This document shows positions 1 through 11,478 of a DNA stretch of 42,445 nt, piece after piece. The position numbers were made by a program, and so were the translations under genes. The stretch spans positions 1 through 42,445 of the forward strand of contig NZ_JAAALB010000049.1 in the NCBI RefSeq assembly GCF_009905545.1, written 5' to 3'. The notes under the pieces were generated by a model that was not told where the DNA came from, made no database searches, and saw only the letters and a list, made by a program, of their open reading frames with translations. Every line of letters begins with the position of its first letter. Within the stretch, counting starts at the first letter, position 1. The DNA is from Cellulophaga sp. BC115SP (GTDB lineage: Bacteria > Bacteroidota > Bacteroidia > Cytophagales > Spirosomataceae).

Positions 1-325
1 AAAAACAGAACACCCTTCTTGGGCTTCGTTCCGCTACGCTACACTCAGCCCAAGAAGGGTTAAAAACATAATCAAAGTAGACAGATTATGTATATTTTTA
101 AACTGTACTAAAAATGGGAAGCCGACAAACTTCCACAACGCGCCTCACTTATGCTAAATAGGAGATGGTTCTTACGCTTACTCTCAGCTTTAAAAAAGAT
201 TAAATACCATTAAATCAACAATATAGTGTTTTTAATACTTTAATAAGCGGTACAAGTATATTTTACTATTTTACTTCATTAAAATACATTCATCAAATCT
301 GATTTACTTGTACCAGAAAAGGAGC
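1..325. other. Trailer-side flank of the CRISPR array, no gene
   Basis: No supportable gene. The stretch holds a strong hairpin (12-60) and an AT-rich segment. It also holds an inverted pair of GGTACAAGTA (249-258) and TACTTGTACC (305-314), just outside the last repeat. Around 95-125 the text TTTTAAACTGTACTAA followed by a GGGA-type block resembles the outer end of the IS3-like remnant near 31196-31228. That resemblance suggests an old insertion-sequence end, but it is weak. Confidence 0.5.
12..60. terminator. Strong hairpin, terminator-like or REP-like
   Basis: A perfect 14-bp inverted repeat (ACCCTTCTTGGGCT at 12-25, its complement at 47-60) surrounds a 21-nt loop containing CCGCTACGCTACACTC. 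A-rich sequence lies on both sides, so it could end transcription in either direction. The GC-rich loop is unlike the AT-rich surroundings, and a dispersed REP-type element is an alternative reading. Confidence 0.5.
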
Positions 326-3300
326 GTTTCAATCCTTATTCTAATGGAAGTTACTCTGGAAGCGCAAGATGTATGATACATTAGTCACGCCAATGGAAGA
401 GTTTCAATCCTTATTCTAATGGAAGTTACTCTGGAAGGACCGCCTAGCGCAGGACGGCGAAGCGATTAAGGCTAGTTTCAATCCTTATTCTAATGGAAGT
501 TACTCTGGAAGTGTAATGGGTTGTAATTTATACCCAGACATATCTACATCGTTTCAATCCTTATTCTAATGGAAGTTACTCTGGAAGATTGACTCTTTGA
601 CAATGGAACTCCTTTCGGATGCTCTAAGTTTCAATCCTTATTCTAATGGAAGTTACTCTGGAAGCTTATTCATCAAAACCAACTGCATTACACATGGCTG
701 GGTTTCAATCCTTATTCTAATGGAAGTTACTCTGGAAGATCCTGTAGAAGAACCTAACAGGAAGGATTATTTCCGTTTCAATCCTTATTCTAATGGAAGT
801 TACTCTGGAAGCAAAGTTTAACGACTTGGAGCTAAACCCCGAAGAACGTTTCAATCCTTATTCTAATGGAAGTTACTCTGGAAGAGTTTACGTGGCGCTG
901 GATATTTACCACCCTTAGATTGTTTCAATCCTTATTCTAATGGAAGTTACTCTGGAAGTAATTGGGGGCTTTTTTTATGGGCGAAATCTGATTTGTTTCA
1001 ATCCTTATTCTAATGGAAGTTACTCTGGAAGACAAATATAGCATAATTTCACATTATGCCAATAGCAAAGTTTCAATCCTTATTCTAATGGAAGTTACTC
1101 TGGAAGCTGACGGGCGCTAGGGTTAAGGCATGTAAGAACGTGGGTTTCAATCCTTATTCTAATGGAAGTTACTCTGGAAGGCAAGTATTTTCCTGAAGTG
1201 TACAAGGCGGCTGAAGGTTTCAATCCTTATTCTAATGGAAGTTACTCTGGAAGCTGAAGAAGTAACAGGCGAAAAAGTTGAGGAAATTGGTTTCAATCCT
1301 TATTCTAATGGAAGTTACTCTGGAAGTTTTTAAGCTCAATAATCTCAAGCTCGTTGGTTGGGGTTTCAATCCTTATTCTAATGGAAGTTACTCTGGAAGA
1401 TACAGGCTTAAACAGTGCAGAGCTTTTGAAATATGGTTTCAATCCTTATTCTAATGGAAGTTACTCTGGAAGTTCACTGTATATTCGCCACATGGTGATA
1501 ATTCTGGGTGTTTCAATCCTTATTCTAATGGAAGTTACTCTGGAAGTCGATTCTGAATACTACCTGCTGATCGTTGTTCAGAAGTTTCAATCCTTATTCT
1601 AATGGAAGTTACTCTGGAAGATGATTAGACCAATGAGCGTAAGTAATATGCTTAAGAGTTTCAATCCTTATTCTAATGGAAGTTACTCTGGAAGTCTTGA
1701 GCAACAATAGCTGCATTAGTGTTTTTTGTATAGTTTCAATCCTTATTCTAATGGAAGTTACTCTGGAAGTAGAATTCTGGTCTGTTGAATTGTCGGAGGC
1801 TTGGGAGTTTCAATCCTTATTCTAATGGAAGTTACTCTGGAAGTCTAAATGAGGCATTGGATGGAATGAAATTCAATGACCGTTTCAATCCTTATTCTAA
1901 TGGAAGTTACTCTGGAAGAGGAGAGTATTTGAATGCAAATGCTTCGAGAAGAATGTTTCAATCCTTATTCTAATGGAAGTTACTCTGGAAGAGTATCTAT
2001 TTCTTCAATAGTATTTTGGGCTTCTATAGTTTCAATCCTTATTCTAATGGAAGTTACTCTGGAAGCTTTCAAGGAATATGGTATGACTGAGATTGAGGTG
2101 GGTTTCAATCCTTATTCTAATGGAAGTTACTCTGGAAGCAGAGCAATTAGATGCCGAAAGAAAAGCTGAAGAGCGTTTCAATCCTTATTCTAATGGAAGT
2201 TACTCTGGAAGGGGTTGACTGTACACTTTGTGAGAAAATATCTATTGAGTTTCAATCCTTATTCTAATGGAAGTTACTCTGGAAGTAAGGCATGTAAGAA
2301 CGTGGTAAATTCGAAGCATGGGGTTTCAATCCTTATTCTAATGGAAGTTACTCTGGAAGTTCTCGACGCACCCGATGCAGTTGAAGGAGCAGTTGGGTTT
2401 CAATCCTTATTCTAATGGAAGTTACTCTGGAAGATTAAGTCAAGTACACGACCAGAGCATTCACCGTAAGTTTCAATCCTTATTCTAATGGAAGTTACTC
2501 TGGAAGACCGACAACACAAACGTGGCAACAAGCCCAAAGAAGTTTCAATCCTTATTCTAATGGAAGTTACTCTGGAAGTAGAGGTTGGAGCTGGTGTCTC
2601 AGTATCAAGCATTGGTTTCAATCCTTATTCTAATGGAAGTTACTCTGGAAGATTTTATGCCAGAAATTTACGAGCATCCATTTTGCTGGTTTCAATCCTT
2701 ATTCTAATGGAAGTTACTCTGGAAGACTGGGAATTATTGGTACGTGTGCGGTCAAAACTTTGTTTCAATCCTTATTCTAATGGAAGTTACTCTGGAAGGC
2801 CTTTGCGATTTTTCGATATGAGTATCTTTTCAAGGTTTCAATCCTTATTCTAATGGAAGTTACTCTGGAAGTTTCAGTTTGCATTGCTTTGAGTTATATA
2901 TGGCTTATGTTTCAATCCTTATTCTAATGGAAGTTACTCTGGAAGAGCTCATGTATAATAGACGGGATCATGCTATCTGGAGTTTCAATCCTTATTCTAA
3001 TGGAAGTTACTCTGGAAGTTGCAAATGCTCACAAGAATACCGCAAAATCAATGAAGTTTCAATCCTTATTCTAATGGAAGTTACTCTGGAAGGCACCAAC
3101 TGTAACCTGCACCAAGTCCAACGCTTTTGTTTCAATCCTTATTCTAATGGAAGTTACTCTGGAAGGGAGATGTCGATGTAATGAGATTGAGGTATTGAAA
3201 GAGTTTCAATCCTTATTCTAATGGAAGTTACTCTGGAAGATGGATATATAAGTGATTCAAGCCCTTGTATTTCTTTGTTTCAATCCTTATTCTAATGGAA

Positions 3301-6300
3301 GTTACTCTGGAAGTATACAAGTGCAGTGCCGTACGGTACGCAGGATAGACGTTTCAATCCTTATTCTAATGGAAGTTACTCTGGAAGTGTCTGCTATTGC
3401 CGAAGGTCCTGCAAAGGAGTTGGGTTTCAATCCTTATTCTAATGGAAGTTACTCTGGAAGATGACGAGTATAGGAACTTCGGGATGCCTCAGCAAGCAAG
3501 TTTCAATCCTTATTCTAATGGAAGTTACTCTGGAAGAGTTCTTCTTAGATGAAAAGAACGTTCCCCAGGATTTGTTTCAATCCTTATTCTAATGGAAGTT
3601 ACTCTGGAAGATTATGTCGACCAAGTTCATCTCAACCAAAATGGGCAGTTTCAATCCTTATTCTAATGGAAGTTACTCTGGAAGAGGTATCTTCTTTCTC
3701 TCCATTCGAAAAATCTGTGGTGTTTCAATCCTTATTCTAATGGAAGTTACTCTGGAAGTTTTTTTAGTCCTTCTCCGCTGGCATTTTCAGAGTGGGTTTC
3801 AATCCTTATTCTAATGGAAGTTACTCTGGAAGTTTTTTTGATGGCTTCCTGCGCCTCCTGATATTCGGTGTTTCAATCCTTATTCTAATGGAAGTTACTC
3901 TGGAAGCCCGTATGGTTCCAAAACGGCGGTTTATCTATTCACCCTGTTTCAATCCTTATTCTAATGGAAGTTACTCTGGAAGAAAACATCGCATTAACAA
4001 TAGCATTACTTTTCATTTGTTTCAATCCTTATTCTAATGGAAGTTACTCTGGAAGCTAGGATGGGAAAAAAGAAATGAAATTCGTGAATTTTGTTTCAAT
4101 CCTTATTCTAATGGAAGTTACTCTGGAAGACGGTATTTGATACCATTTTGCTGAGTATAATCCTGTTTCAATCCTTATTCTAATGGAAGTTACTCTGGAA
4201 GGGGAGCTAGAAAAATTCATGCGGGACACCTATAAGGTTGTTTCAATCCTTATTCTAATGGAAGTTACTCTGGAAGGATATTTTACTCCTTCCCCTAAAT
4301 GCTGTTAATGGTCGTTTCAATCCTTATTCTAATGGAAGTTACTCTGGAAGCCCACTTTTGGGGCTCTACTGTTCCCGAAACTGCACCGTTTCAATCCTTA
4401 TTCTAATGGAAGTTACTCTGGAAGGAAACTTTTCCATATTGGCTAGTGCTCTAAGACTTCGTTTCAATCCTTATTCTAATGGAAGTTACTCTGGAAGGAA
4501 AAGGATGCTTACTGATATGAATGAAGAAATTTCGTTTCAATCCTTATTCTAATGGAAGTTACTCTGGAAGAAATTCAACCAACGTTTTGAATACTGGAGG
4601 TATTCTTGTTTCAATCCTTATTCTAATGGAAGTTACTCTGGAAGGTTAGACCTAATTGAGCAAGGATACCGCGTTTGCGAGTTTCAATCCTTATTCTAAT
4701 GGAAGTTACTCTGGAAGACGGCGATACTCGTCGATAACTGTATAAGAGTACAAAAGTTTCAATCCTTATTCTAATGGAAGTTACTCTGGAAGCAAAAATC
4801 GCAGGCTTTGAGATTATGCGTTATGGTTGTTTCAATCCTTATTCTAATGGAAGTTACTCTGGAAGCGGTATCGGGGCGCTGTATTGGCGGAACCTACACA
4901 AGTTTCAATCCTTATTCTAATGGAAGTTACTCTGGAAGTTATCGACAATGTAACGGTTTACAAGGAGGAACTGAAGGTTTCAATCCTTATTCTAATGGAA
5001 GTTACTCTGGAAGTTGTTACGGTAAGCCTTATGAGTCAGGGTCATGGGTGAGTTTCAATCCTTATTCTAATGGAAGTTACTCTGGAAGCATTTTAACTAC
5101 GTTTTGTTTGAAAATGGAATTTACAGTTTCAATCCTTATTCTAATGGAAGTTACTCTGGAAGTCTCAATATCGTTGACTGATTCCAGCGATGAATCTGAG
5201 TTTCAATCCTTATTCTAATGGAAGTTACTCTGGAAGCTTAAGTTTAATCATACTAGAAACCCTCATTCCTAAGTTTCAATCCTTATTCTAATGGAAGTTA
5301 CTCTGGAAGTCTATTTGTGTTATGACAAGATTTGAGGAGATAGAGAGTTTCAATCCTTATTCTAATGGAAGTTACTCTGGAAGTCTATTAATCTGCTCTT
5401 CTTAGCTCGACATAGTTTAAGTTTCAATCCTTATTCTAATGGAAGTTACTCTGGAAGAATCTGCCTAGGGAACTTTCGCAACTGGAATGGCTCGGTTTCA
5501 ATCCTTATTCTAATGGAAGTTACTCTGGAAGATACCTACAAAACTTTAGATATGCTGAAATTGGAGGGTTTCAATCCTTATTCTAATGGAAGTTACTCTG
5601 GAAGGTATTTGGTTACGGCTAATCCAGTTTGATGTATTGTGTTTCAATCCTTATTCTAATGGAAGTTACTCTGGAAGCTTATGCAAGAGTTCATAATGAA
5701 GGTGGCGAAATTGGTTTCAATCCTTATTCTAATGGAAGTTACTCTGGAAGCCAGACTCGTTATTTGGGTGCAATCACATCGAAAAAGTTTCAATCCTTAT
5801 TCTAATGGAAGTTACTCTGGAAGTAGAATCTGATGCAGATTTTGCAAGATTTCTAGGTAGTTTCAATCCTTATTCTAATGGAAGTTACTCTGGAAGTAGG
5901 ATGGGAAAAAAAAATGAAATTCGTGAATTTTGTTTCAATCCTTATTCTAATGGAAGTTACTCTGGAAGACTACAATTACTACAATTTGTTAAGGCTATAA
6001 TTATGTTTCAATCCTTATTCTAATGGAAGTTACTCTGGAAGATATTCTGCTTGCGATTTCAGCGAGATGTGTTTTTCTGGTTTCAATCCTTATTCTAATG
6101 GAAGTTACTCTGGAAGATTCCCAATCATTTTTTTGCACTGGCATTTCTACTGTGTTTCAATCCTTATTCTAATGGAAGTTACTCTGGAAGCCACAAGCTG
6201 TCCAAAGTGTTCAAATTTTTTACGTAGTTTCAATCCTTATTCTAATGGAAGTTACTCTGGAAGATTCTATTATTATAGCACATAATCATCCAAGCGGAAG

Positions 6301-8143
6301 GTTTCAATCCTTATTCTAATGGAAGTTACTCTGGAAGACTTGGAGATGCTGAAATTACACCTTTTGACATGGACGGTTTCAATCCTTATTCTAATGGAAG
6401 TTACTCTGGAAGCCTTAATCGAAATAAAAACAAAGATTAAGGAAATAGAGTTTCAATCCTTATTCTAATGGAAGTTACTCTGGAAGCTAGTCAATTAAGA
6501 AATAATAAGGCTATAGGGACTGAGTTTCAATCCTTATTCTAATGGAAGTTACTCTGGAAGATAAGACAGGCCGAAAATTCAATGTAATGGAAAGTAGTTT
6601 CAATCCTTATTCTAATGGAAGTTACTCTGGAAGTCAAGTTAAGCGAAAAAACCGCAAAGGTTCACGCTTAGTTTCAATCCTTATTCTAATGGAAGTTACT
6701 CTGGAAGGCACGTCGTAGCGCTCCGATTGTTTTGACATTGCGAGTTTCAATCCTTATTCTAATGGAAGTTACTCTGGAAGATATGGAGCTAGGGCAGTTC
6801 CCGAAACCGCACGACGAGTTTCAATCCTTATTCTAATGGAAGTTACTCTGGAAGAAGTCGGAATGCCATCCGCGGAAATGGACTTGTTTCGTTTCAATCC
6901 TTATTCTAATGGAAGTTACTCTGGAAGATCTGCTCCTCATAATAGTCCGCGTCGTTAATTTTCAGTTTCAATCCTTATTCTAATGGAAGTTACTCTGGAA
7001 GCCTCATGTTTTTAGCCGAAAGATAAAAAGACCCGCCGTTTCAATCCTTATTCTAATGGAAGTTACTCTGGAAGAGGCTACCCGTATAACGTTAGAGCTT
7101 ATTGAAAATCGTTTCAATCCTTATTCTAATGGAAGTTACTCTGGAAGGTAGTCTACGTAGGGGTATAATTTTGGGATATTATCGTTTCAATCCTTATTCT
7201 AATGGAAGTTACTCTGGAAGTTCTAGTGTAATATTCAAAGAACAGCTAGCATTCCCTATGTTTCAATCCTTATTCTAATGGAAGTTACTCTGGAAGATTG
7301 CGTTTTGGAGTACAGCATTAGGAAAACCGTTCTGTTTCAATCCTTATTCTAATGGAAGTTACTCTGGAAGACTAGGAAGCATAGACAACGATAAGAATTG
7401 GAGGAATGTTTCAATCCTTATTCTAATGGAAGTTACTCTGGAAGACGCTATTTCCATTTTAGTATTTTCTTTAGTTTCTGGTTTCAATCCTTATTCTAAT
7501 GGAAGTTACTCTGGAAGTTAATGCAATTGCAGTATCATTATAGTACTTGACATAGTTTCAATCCTTATTCTAATGGAAGTTACTCTGGAAGTGTGGTGGT
7601 TGAGTCAGATTTAGGCATATTTACGCCGTTTCAATCCTTATTCTAATGGAAGTTACTCTGGAAGTCACGCCAGCAGGTGGTGCAACATCACGTTGGTCTC
7701 GTTTCAATCCTTATTCTAATGGAAGTTACTCTGGAAGTTCGTAGCTTCTGAATTATCAAATGGGCATCTTCCAGTTTCAATCCTTATTCTAATGGAAGTT
7801 ACTCTGGAAGCAAAACATAATAGTAATGTTAGAGGTTTTTTTGCTAGTTTCAATCCTTATTCTAATGGAAGTTACTCTGGAAGCTAACAGCTTCAAGCAT
7901 TCTTCGAAGTGGCTCGTACAGGTTTCAATCCTTATTCTAATGGAAGTTACTCTGGAAGATCTCCAAGTTTGCGCCCGCCTTAAGTTCGTACTTCTGTTTC
8001 AATCCTTATTCTAATGGAAGTTACTCTGGAAGATACCTCCGACCAGCACGTTATCGAAAGTGAGGTTAGTTTCAATCCTTATTCTAATGGAAGTTACTCT
8101 GGAAGTGACAGCGATGCCAAAATGATTCTTGAGAACAAAATCA

Positions 8144-8192
8144 GTTTCAATCCTTATTCTAATGGAAGTTACTCTGGAAGTTACTCTGGAAG
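8144..8192 (-). repeat. CRISPR repeat with 12-bp internal duplication
   Basis: This is the only aberrant repeat seen. The last 12 bases (TTACTCTGGAAG) are present twice in tandem, at 8169-8180 and 8181-8192. The unit is 86 bp instead of about 74. Replication slippage is the likely cause. On the crRNA this adds bases at the 5' side of the repeat, away from the processing stem and handle. Confidence 0.9.
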
Positions 8193-8229
8193 TTGATAGA
8201 ATTATCCTGTTTCATGCCCGTTTATCAAT

Positions 8230-8669
8230 GTTTCAATCCTTATTCTAATGGAAGTTACTCTGGAAGCAATTGTAAGATTAGACCCCATCGGCTTCATGGC
8301 GCGTTTCAATCCTTATTCTAATGGAAGTTACTCTGGAAGTTGGTTTGGCATTGGCGTATTCTTTGTTTGTGTCGGGTTTCAATCCTTATTCTAATGGAAG
8401 TTACTCTGGAAGTTATTAGAACATGCCAGCAGAATTCTGTGCCAGTTTGGTTTCAATCCTTATTCTAATGGAAGTTACTCTGGAAGCAATTGTAAGATTA
8501 GACCCCATCGGCTTCATGGCGCGTTTCAATCCTTATTCTAATGGAAGTTACTCTGGAAGTTGGTTTGGCATTGGCGTATTCTTTGTTTGTGTCGGGTTTC
8601 AATCCTTATTCTAATGGAAGTTACTCTGGAAGTTATTAGAACATGCCAGCAGAATTCTGTGCCAGTTTG
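8230..8669 (-). repeat. Tandem duplication of a three-spacer block
   Basis: Three consecutive repeat-spacer units (8230-8449) are repeated exactly as 8450-8669, 220 bp each. The spacers begin CAATTGTAAG, TTGGTTTGGC and TTATTAGAAC. Exact identity of repeats and spacers points to recombination or slippage between repeats, not to new acquisition. Confidence 0.95.
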
Positions 8670-10816
8670 GTTTCAATCCTTATTCTAATGGAAGTTACTC
8701 TGGAAGTCGCAAACGCATCATATAGTCTCGATGAAACAGGAAGTTTCAATCCTTATTCTAATGGAAGTTACTCTGGAAGATTTTCGAAGGGTCTGAGTAC
8801 CTTTTGAAAGGTGATTGTTTCAATCCTTATTCTAATGGAAGTTACTCTGGAAGTAGATTGTTTAAGAATTCTAAGCTGCTTTACTGAAAGTTTCAATCCT
8901 TATTCTAATGGAAGTTACTCTGGAAGTTATGGAATATTCAGATTGTTTTACCCTTTGATTATTTCGTTTCAATCCTTATTCTAATGGAAGTTACTCTGGA
9001 AGATTCGATAACAGCTGTTACCTTTCTTGTGCCAATCGGTTTCAATCCTTATTCTAATGGAAGTTACTCTGGAAGGCTAAGGAACAAGTAAAAACAATCC
9101 TTGGTGGCATCCTGTTTCAATCCTTATTCTAATGGAAGTTACTCTGGAAGGTTAACCAATCTTTTCAGTTTTTTAGAACTGATATTAAGTTTCAATCCTT
9201 ATTCTAATGGAAGTTACTCTGGAAGTGAAGGTAAGTGTTACCGTAACGCCTGCTCTAATTGTGGTTTCAATCCTTATTCTAATGGAAGTTACTCTGGAAG
9301 AGTCTATTTGCGCAAACTCGCAAAAGTGAAACGTATCGTTTCAATCCTTATTCTAATGGAAGTTACTCTGGAAGACAACCTTACCGCGCTAGACGGCGCG
9401 GAGTTGGTGAAGTTTCAATCCTTATTCTAATGGAAGTTACTCTGGAAGACGGCGACGAGTTTAACGAAGGGCGCGACGCGGAGGGGTTTCAATCCTTATT
9501 CTAATGGAAGTTACTCTGGAAGAAGGCTTGCAAATCCCCGTGAGTGCGCGCAAGCTGGGTTTCAATCCTTATTCTAATGGAAGTTACTCTGGAAGCGTTT
9601 ATCTATTTTGGTATTTATACGGGCGAACTAGTGGAGTTTCAATCCTTATTCTAATGGAAGTTACTCTGGAAGTAATTCTAACATTTATAATTCTAGCGAT
9701 ATGCAACGTTTCAATCCTTATTCTAATGGAAGTTACTCTGGAAGTTCTCGTAGACGGCTTTTTCGGCACAATCGCAAGTGTGTTTCAATCCTTATTCTAA
9801 TGGAAGTTACTCTGGAAGAAGATAATTTAGCCCCGCCGTAACCGCAATTTCGGCGACGGTTTCAATCCTTATTCTAATGGAAGTTACTCTGGAAGGAAGG
9901 CTTGCAAATCCCCGTGAGTGCGCGCAAGCTGGGTTTCAATCCTTATTCTAATGGAAGTTACTCTGGAAGCGGCGTTGACTAATACCGAAGATATGTTTGC
10001 GGGCACGTTTCAATCCTTATTCTAATGGAAGTTACTCTGGAAGTCAGATATTTTCCTTTACAAACAGCTCAAAGGAATTAGTTTCAATCCTTATTCTAAT
10101 GGAAGTTACTCTGGAAGAAACATCGTGGAGCTATTCCAGATGTGTATGCTGATCGTTTCAATCCTTATTCTAATGGAAGTTACTCTGGAAGAGGAATCCT
10201 CCGATACGTGGCTGATTGTCTACAAACTGTTTCAATCCTTATTCTAATGGAAGTTACTCTGGAAGTCCACTCCAAAAATGGATCTAGACACTCATTTTTG
10301 AGTTTCAATCCTTATTCTAATGGAAGTTACTCTGGAAGTGTTAATAAACCCATGTTTTTTTAGTGGTTAGGTGTGTTTCAATCCTTATTCTAATGGAAGT
10401 TACTCTGGAAGAGTACTTTGAAGAAGTAATCTGAAAACTCTTCTTAAGGTTTCAATCCTTATTCTAATGGAAGTTACTCTGGAAGTAAGTGTAAAATTTG
10501 GGGATGGCAGTTTGAAAATGGGTTTCAATCCTTATTCTAATGGAAGTTACTCTGGAAGAGGCTACCCGTATAACGTTAGAGCTTATTGAAAATTGTTTCA
10601 ATCCTTATTCTAATGGAAGTTACTCTGGAAGGATATTACGCTCTACTCGGTTTTCCCATTGTTCTACGGTTTCAATCCTTATTCTAATGGAAGTTACTCT
10701 GGAAGAAAAGACGGAACAGGAACTTGCCAACCTTGAAAAAGGGTTTCAATCCTTATTCTAATGGAAGTTACTCTGGAAGCCAATCTACGTTCAAAAGATG
10801 CTAAGCTAGAGGATAT

Positions 10817-11478
10817 GTTTCAATCCTTATTCTAATGGAAGTTACTCTGGAAGGGGCTGGGGTGTATTCACAAGAATTATCCACCTCCACGTTTCAATCC
10901 TTATTCTAATGGAAGTTACTCTGGAAGTTTCCTAGAGCTAATCAAAAAAGTTTGATTGCAAGGAGTTTCAATCCTTATTCTAATGGAAGTTACTCTGGAA
11001 GGCATTGCGACAAACTTCTCATTGTCAAGTAGTTCTTGTTTCAATCCTTATTCTAATGGAAGTTACTCTGGAAGAAGAGAAAGAGTTGGCGCTTACATTA
11101 GCTAGGAAAGGTTTCAATCCTTATTCTAATGGAAGTTACTCTGGAAGTGAAAAGCCGTTTTTCTTTGACGACTATCCTAGGCTGTTTCAATCCTTATTCT
11201 AATGGAAGTTACTCTGGAAGAAAAATATAGTCCTCTTGATTGGTTGAGGCTCAGTCAGTTTCAATCCTTATTCTAATGGAAGTTACTCTGGAAGGGGCTG
11301 GGGTGTATTCACAAGAATTATCCACCTCCACGTTTCAATCCTTATTCTAATGGAAGTTACTCTGGAAGTTTCCTAGAGCTAATCAAAAAAGTTTGATTGC
11401 AAGGAGTTTCAATCCTTATTCTAATGGAAGTTACTCTGGAAGGCATTGCGACAAACTTCTCATTGTCAAGTAGTTCTT
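10817..11478 (-). repeat. Three-spacer block repeated six units apart
   Basis: Spacers at 10854, 10928 and 11002 recur in the same order at 11295, 11369 and 11443, an offset of 441 bp. Three different spacers lie between the two blocks. The order is DEF-GHI-DEF, as expected if a six-unit block was duplicated in tandem and the second GHI was later lost. Confidence 0.92.

Noticed and set aside
12-60. Integron attC site
   Set aside because: It is a perfect hairpin without the GTT/AAC core sites or the paired R/L boxes with a spacer expected for attC.
326-362. Leader placed at the left end with rightward crRNA
   Set aside because: The repeat's ATTGAAAC handle and stem are on the minus strand, the cas genes lie at the right end, and reacquired spacers share their right ends. 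All support leftward transcription.
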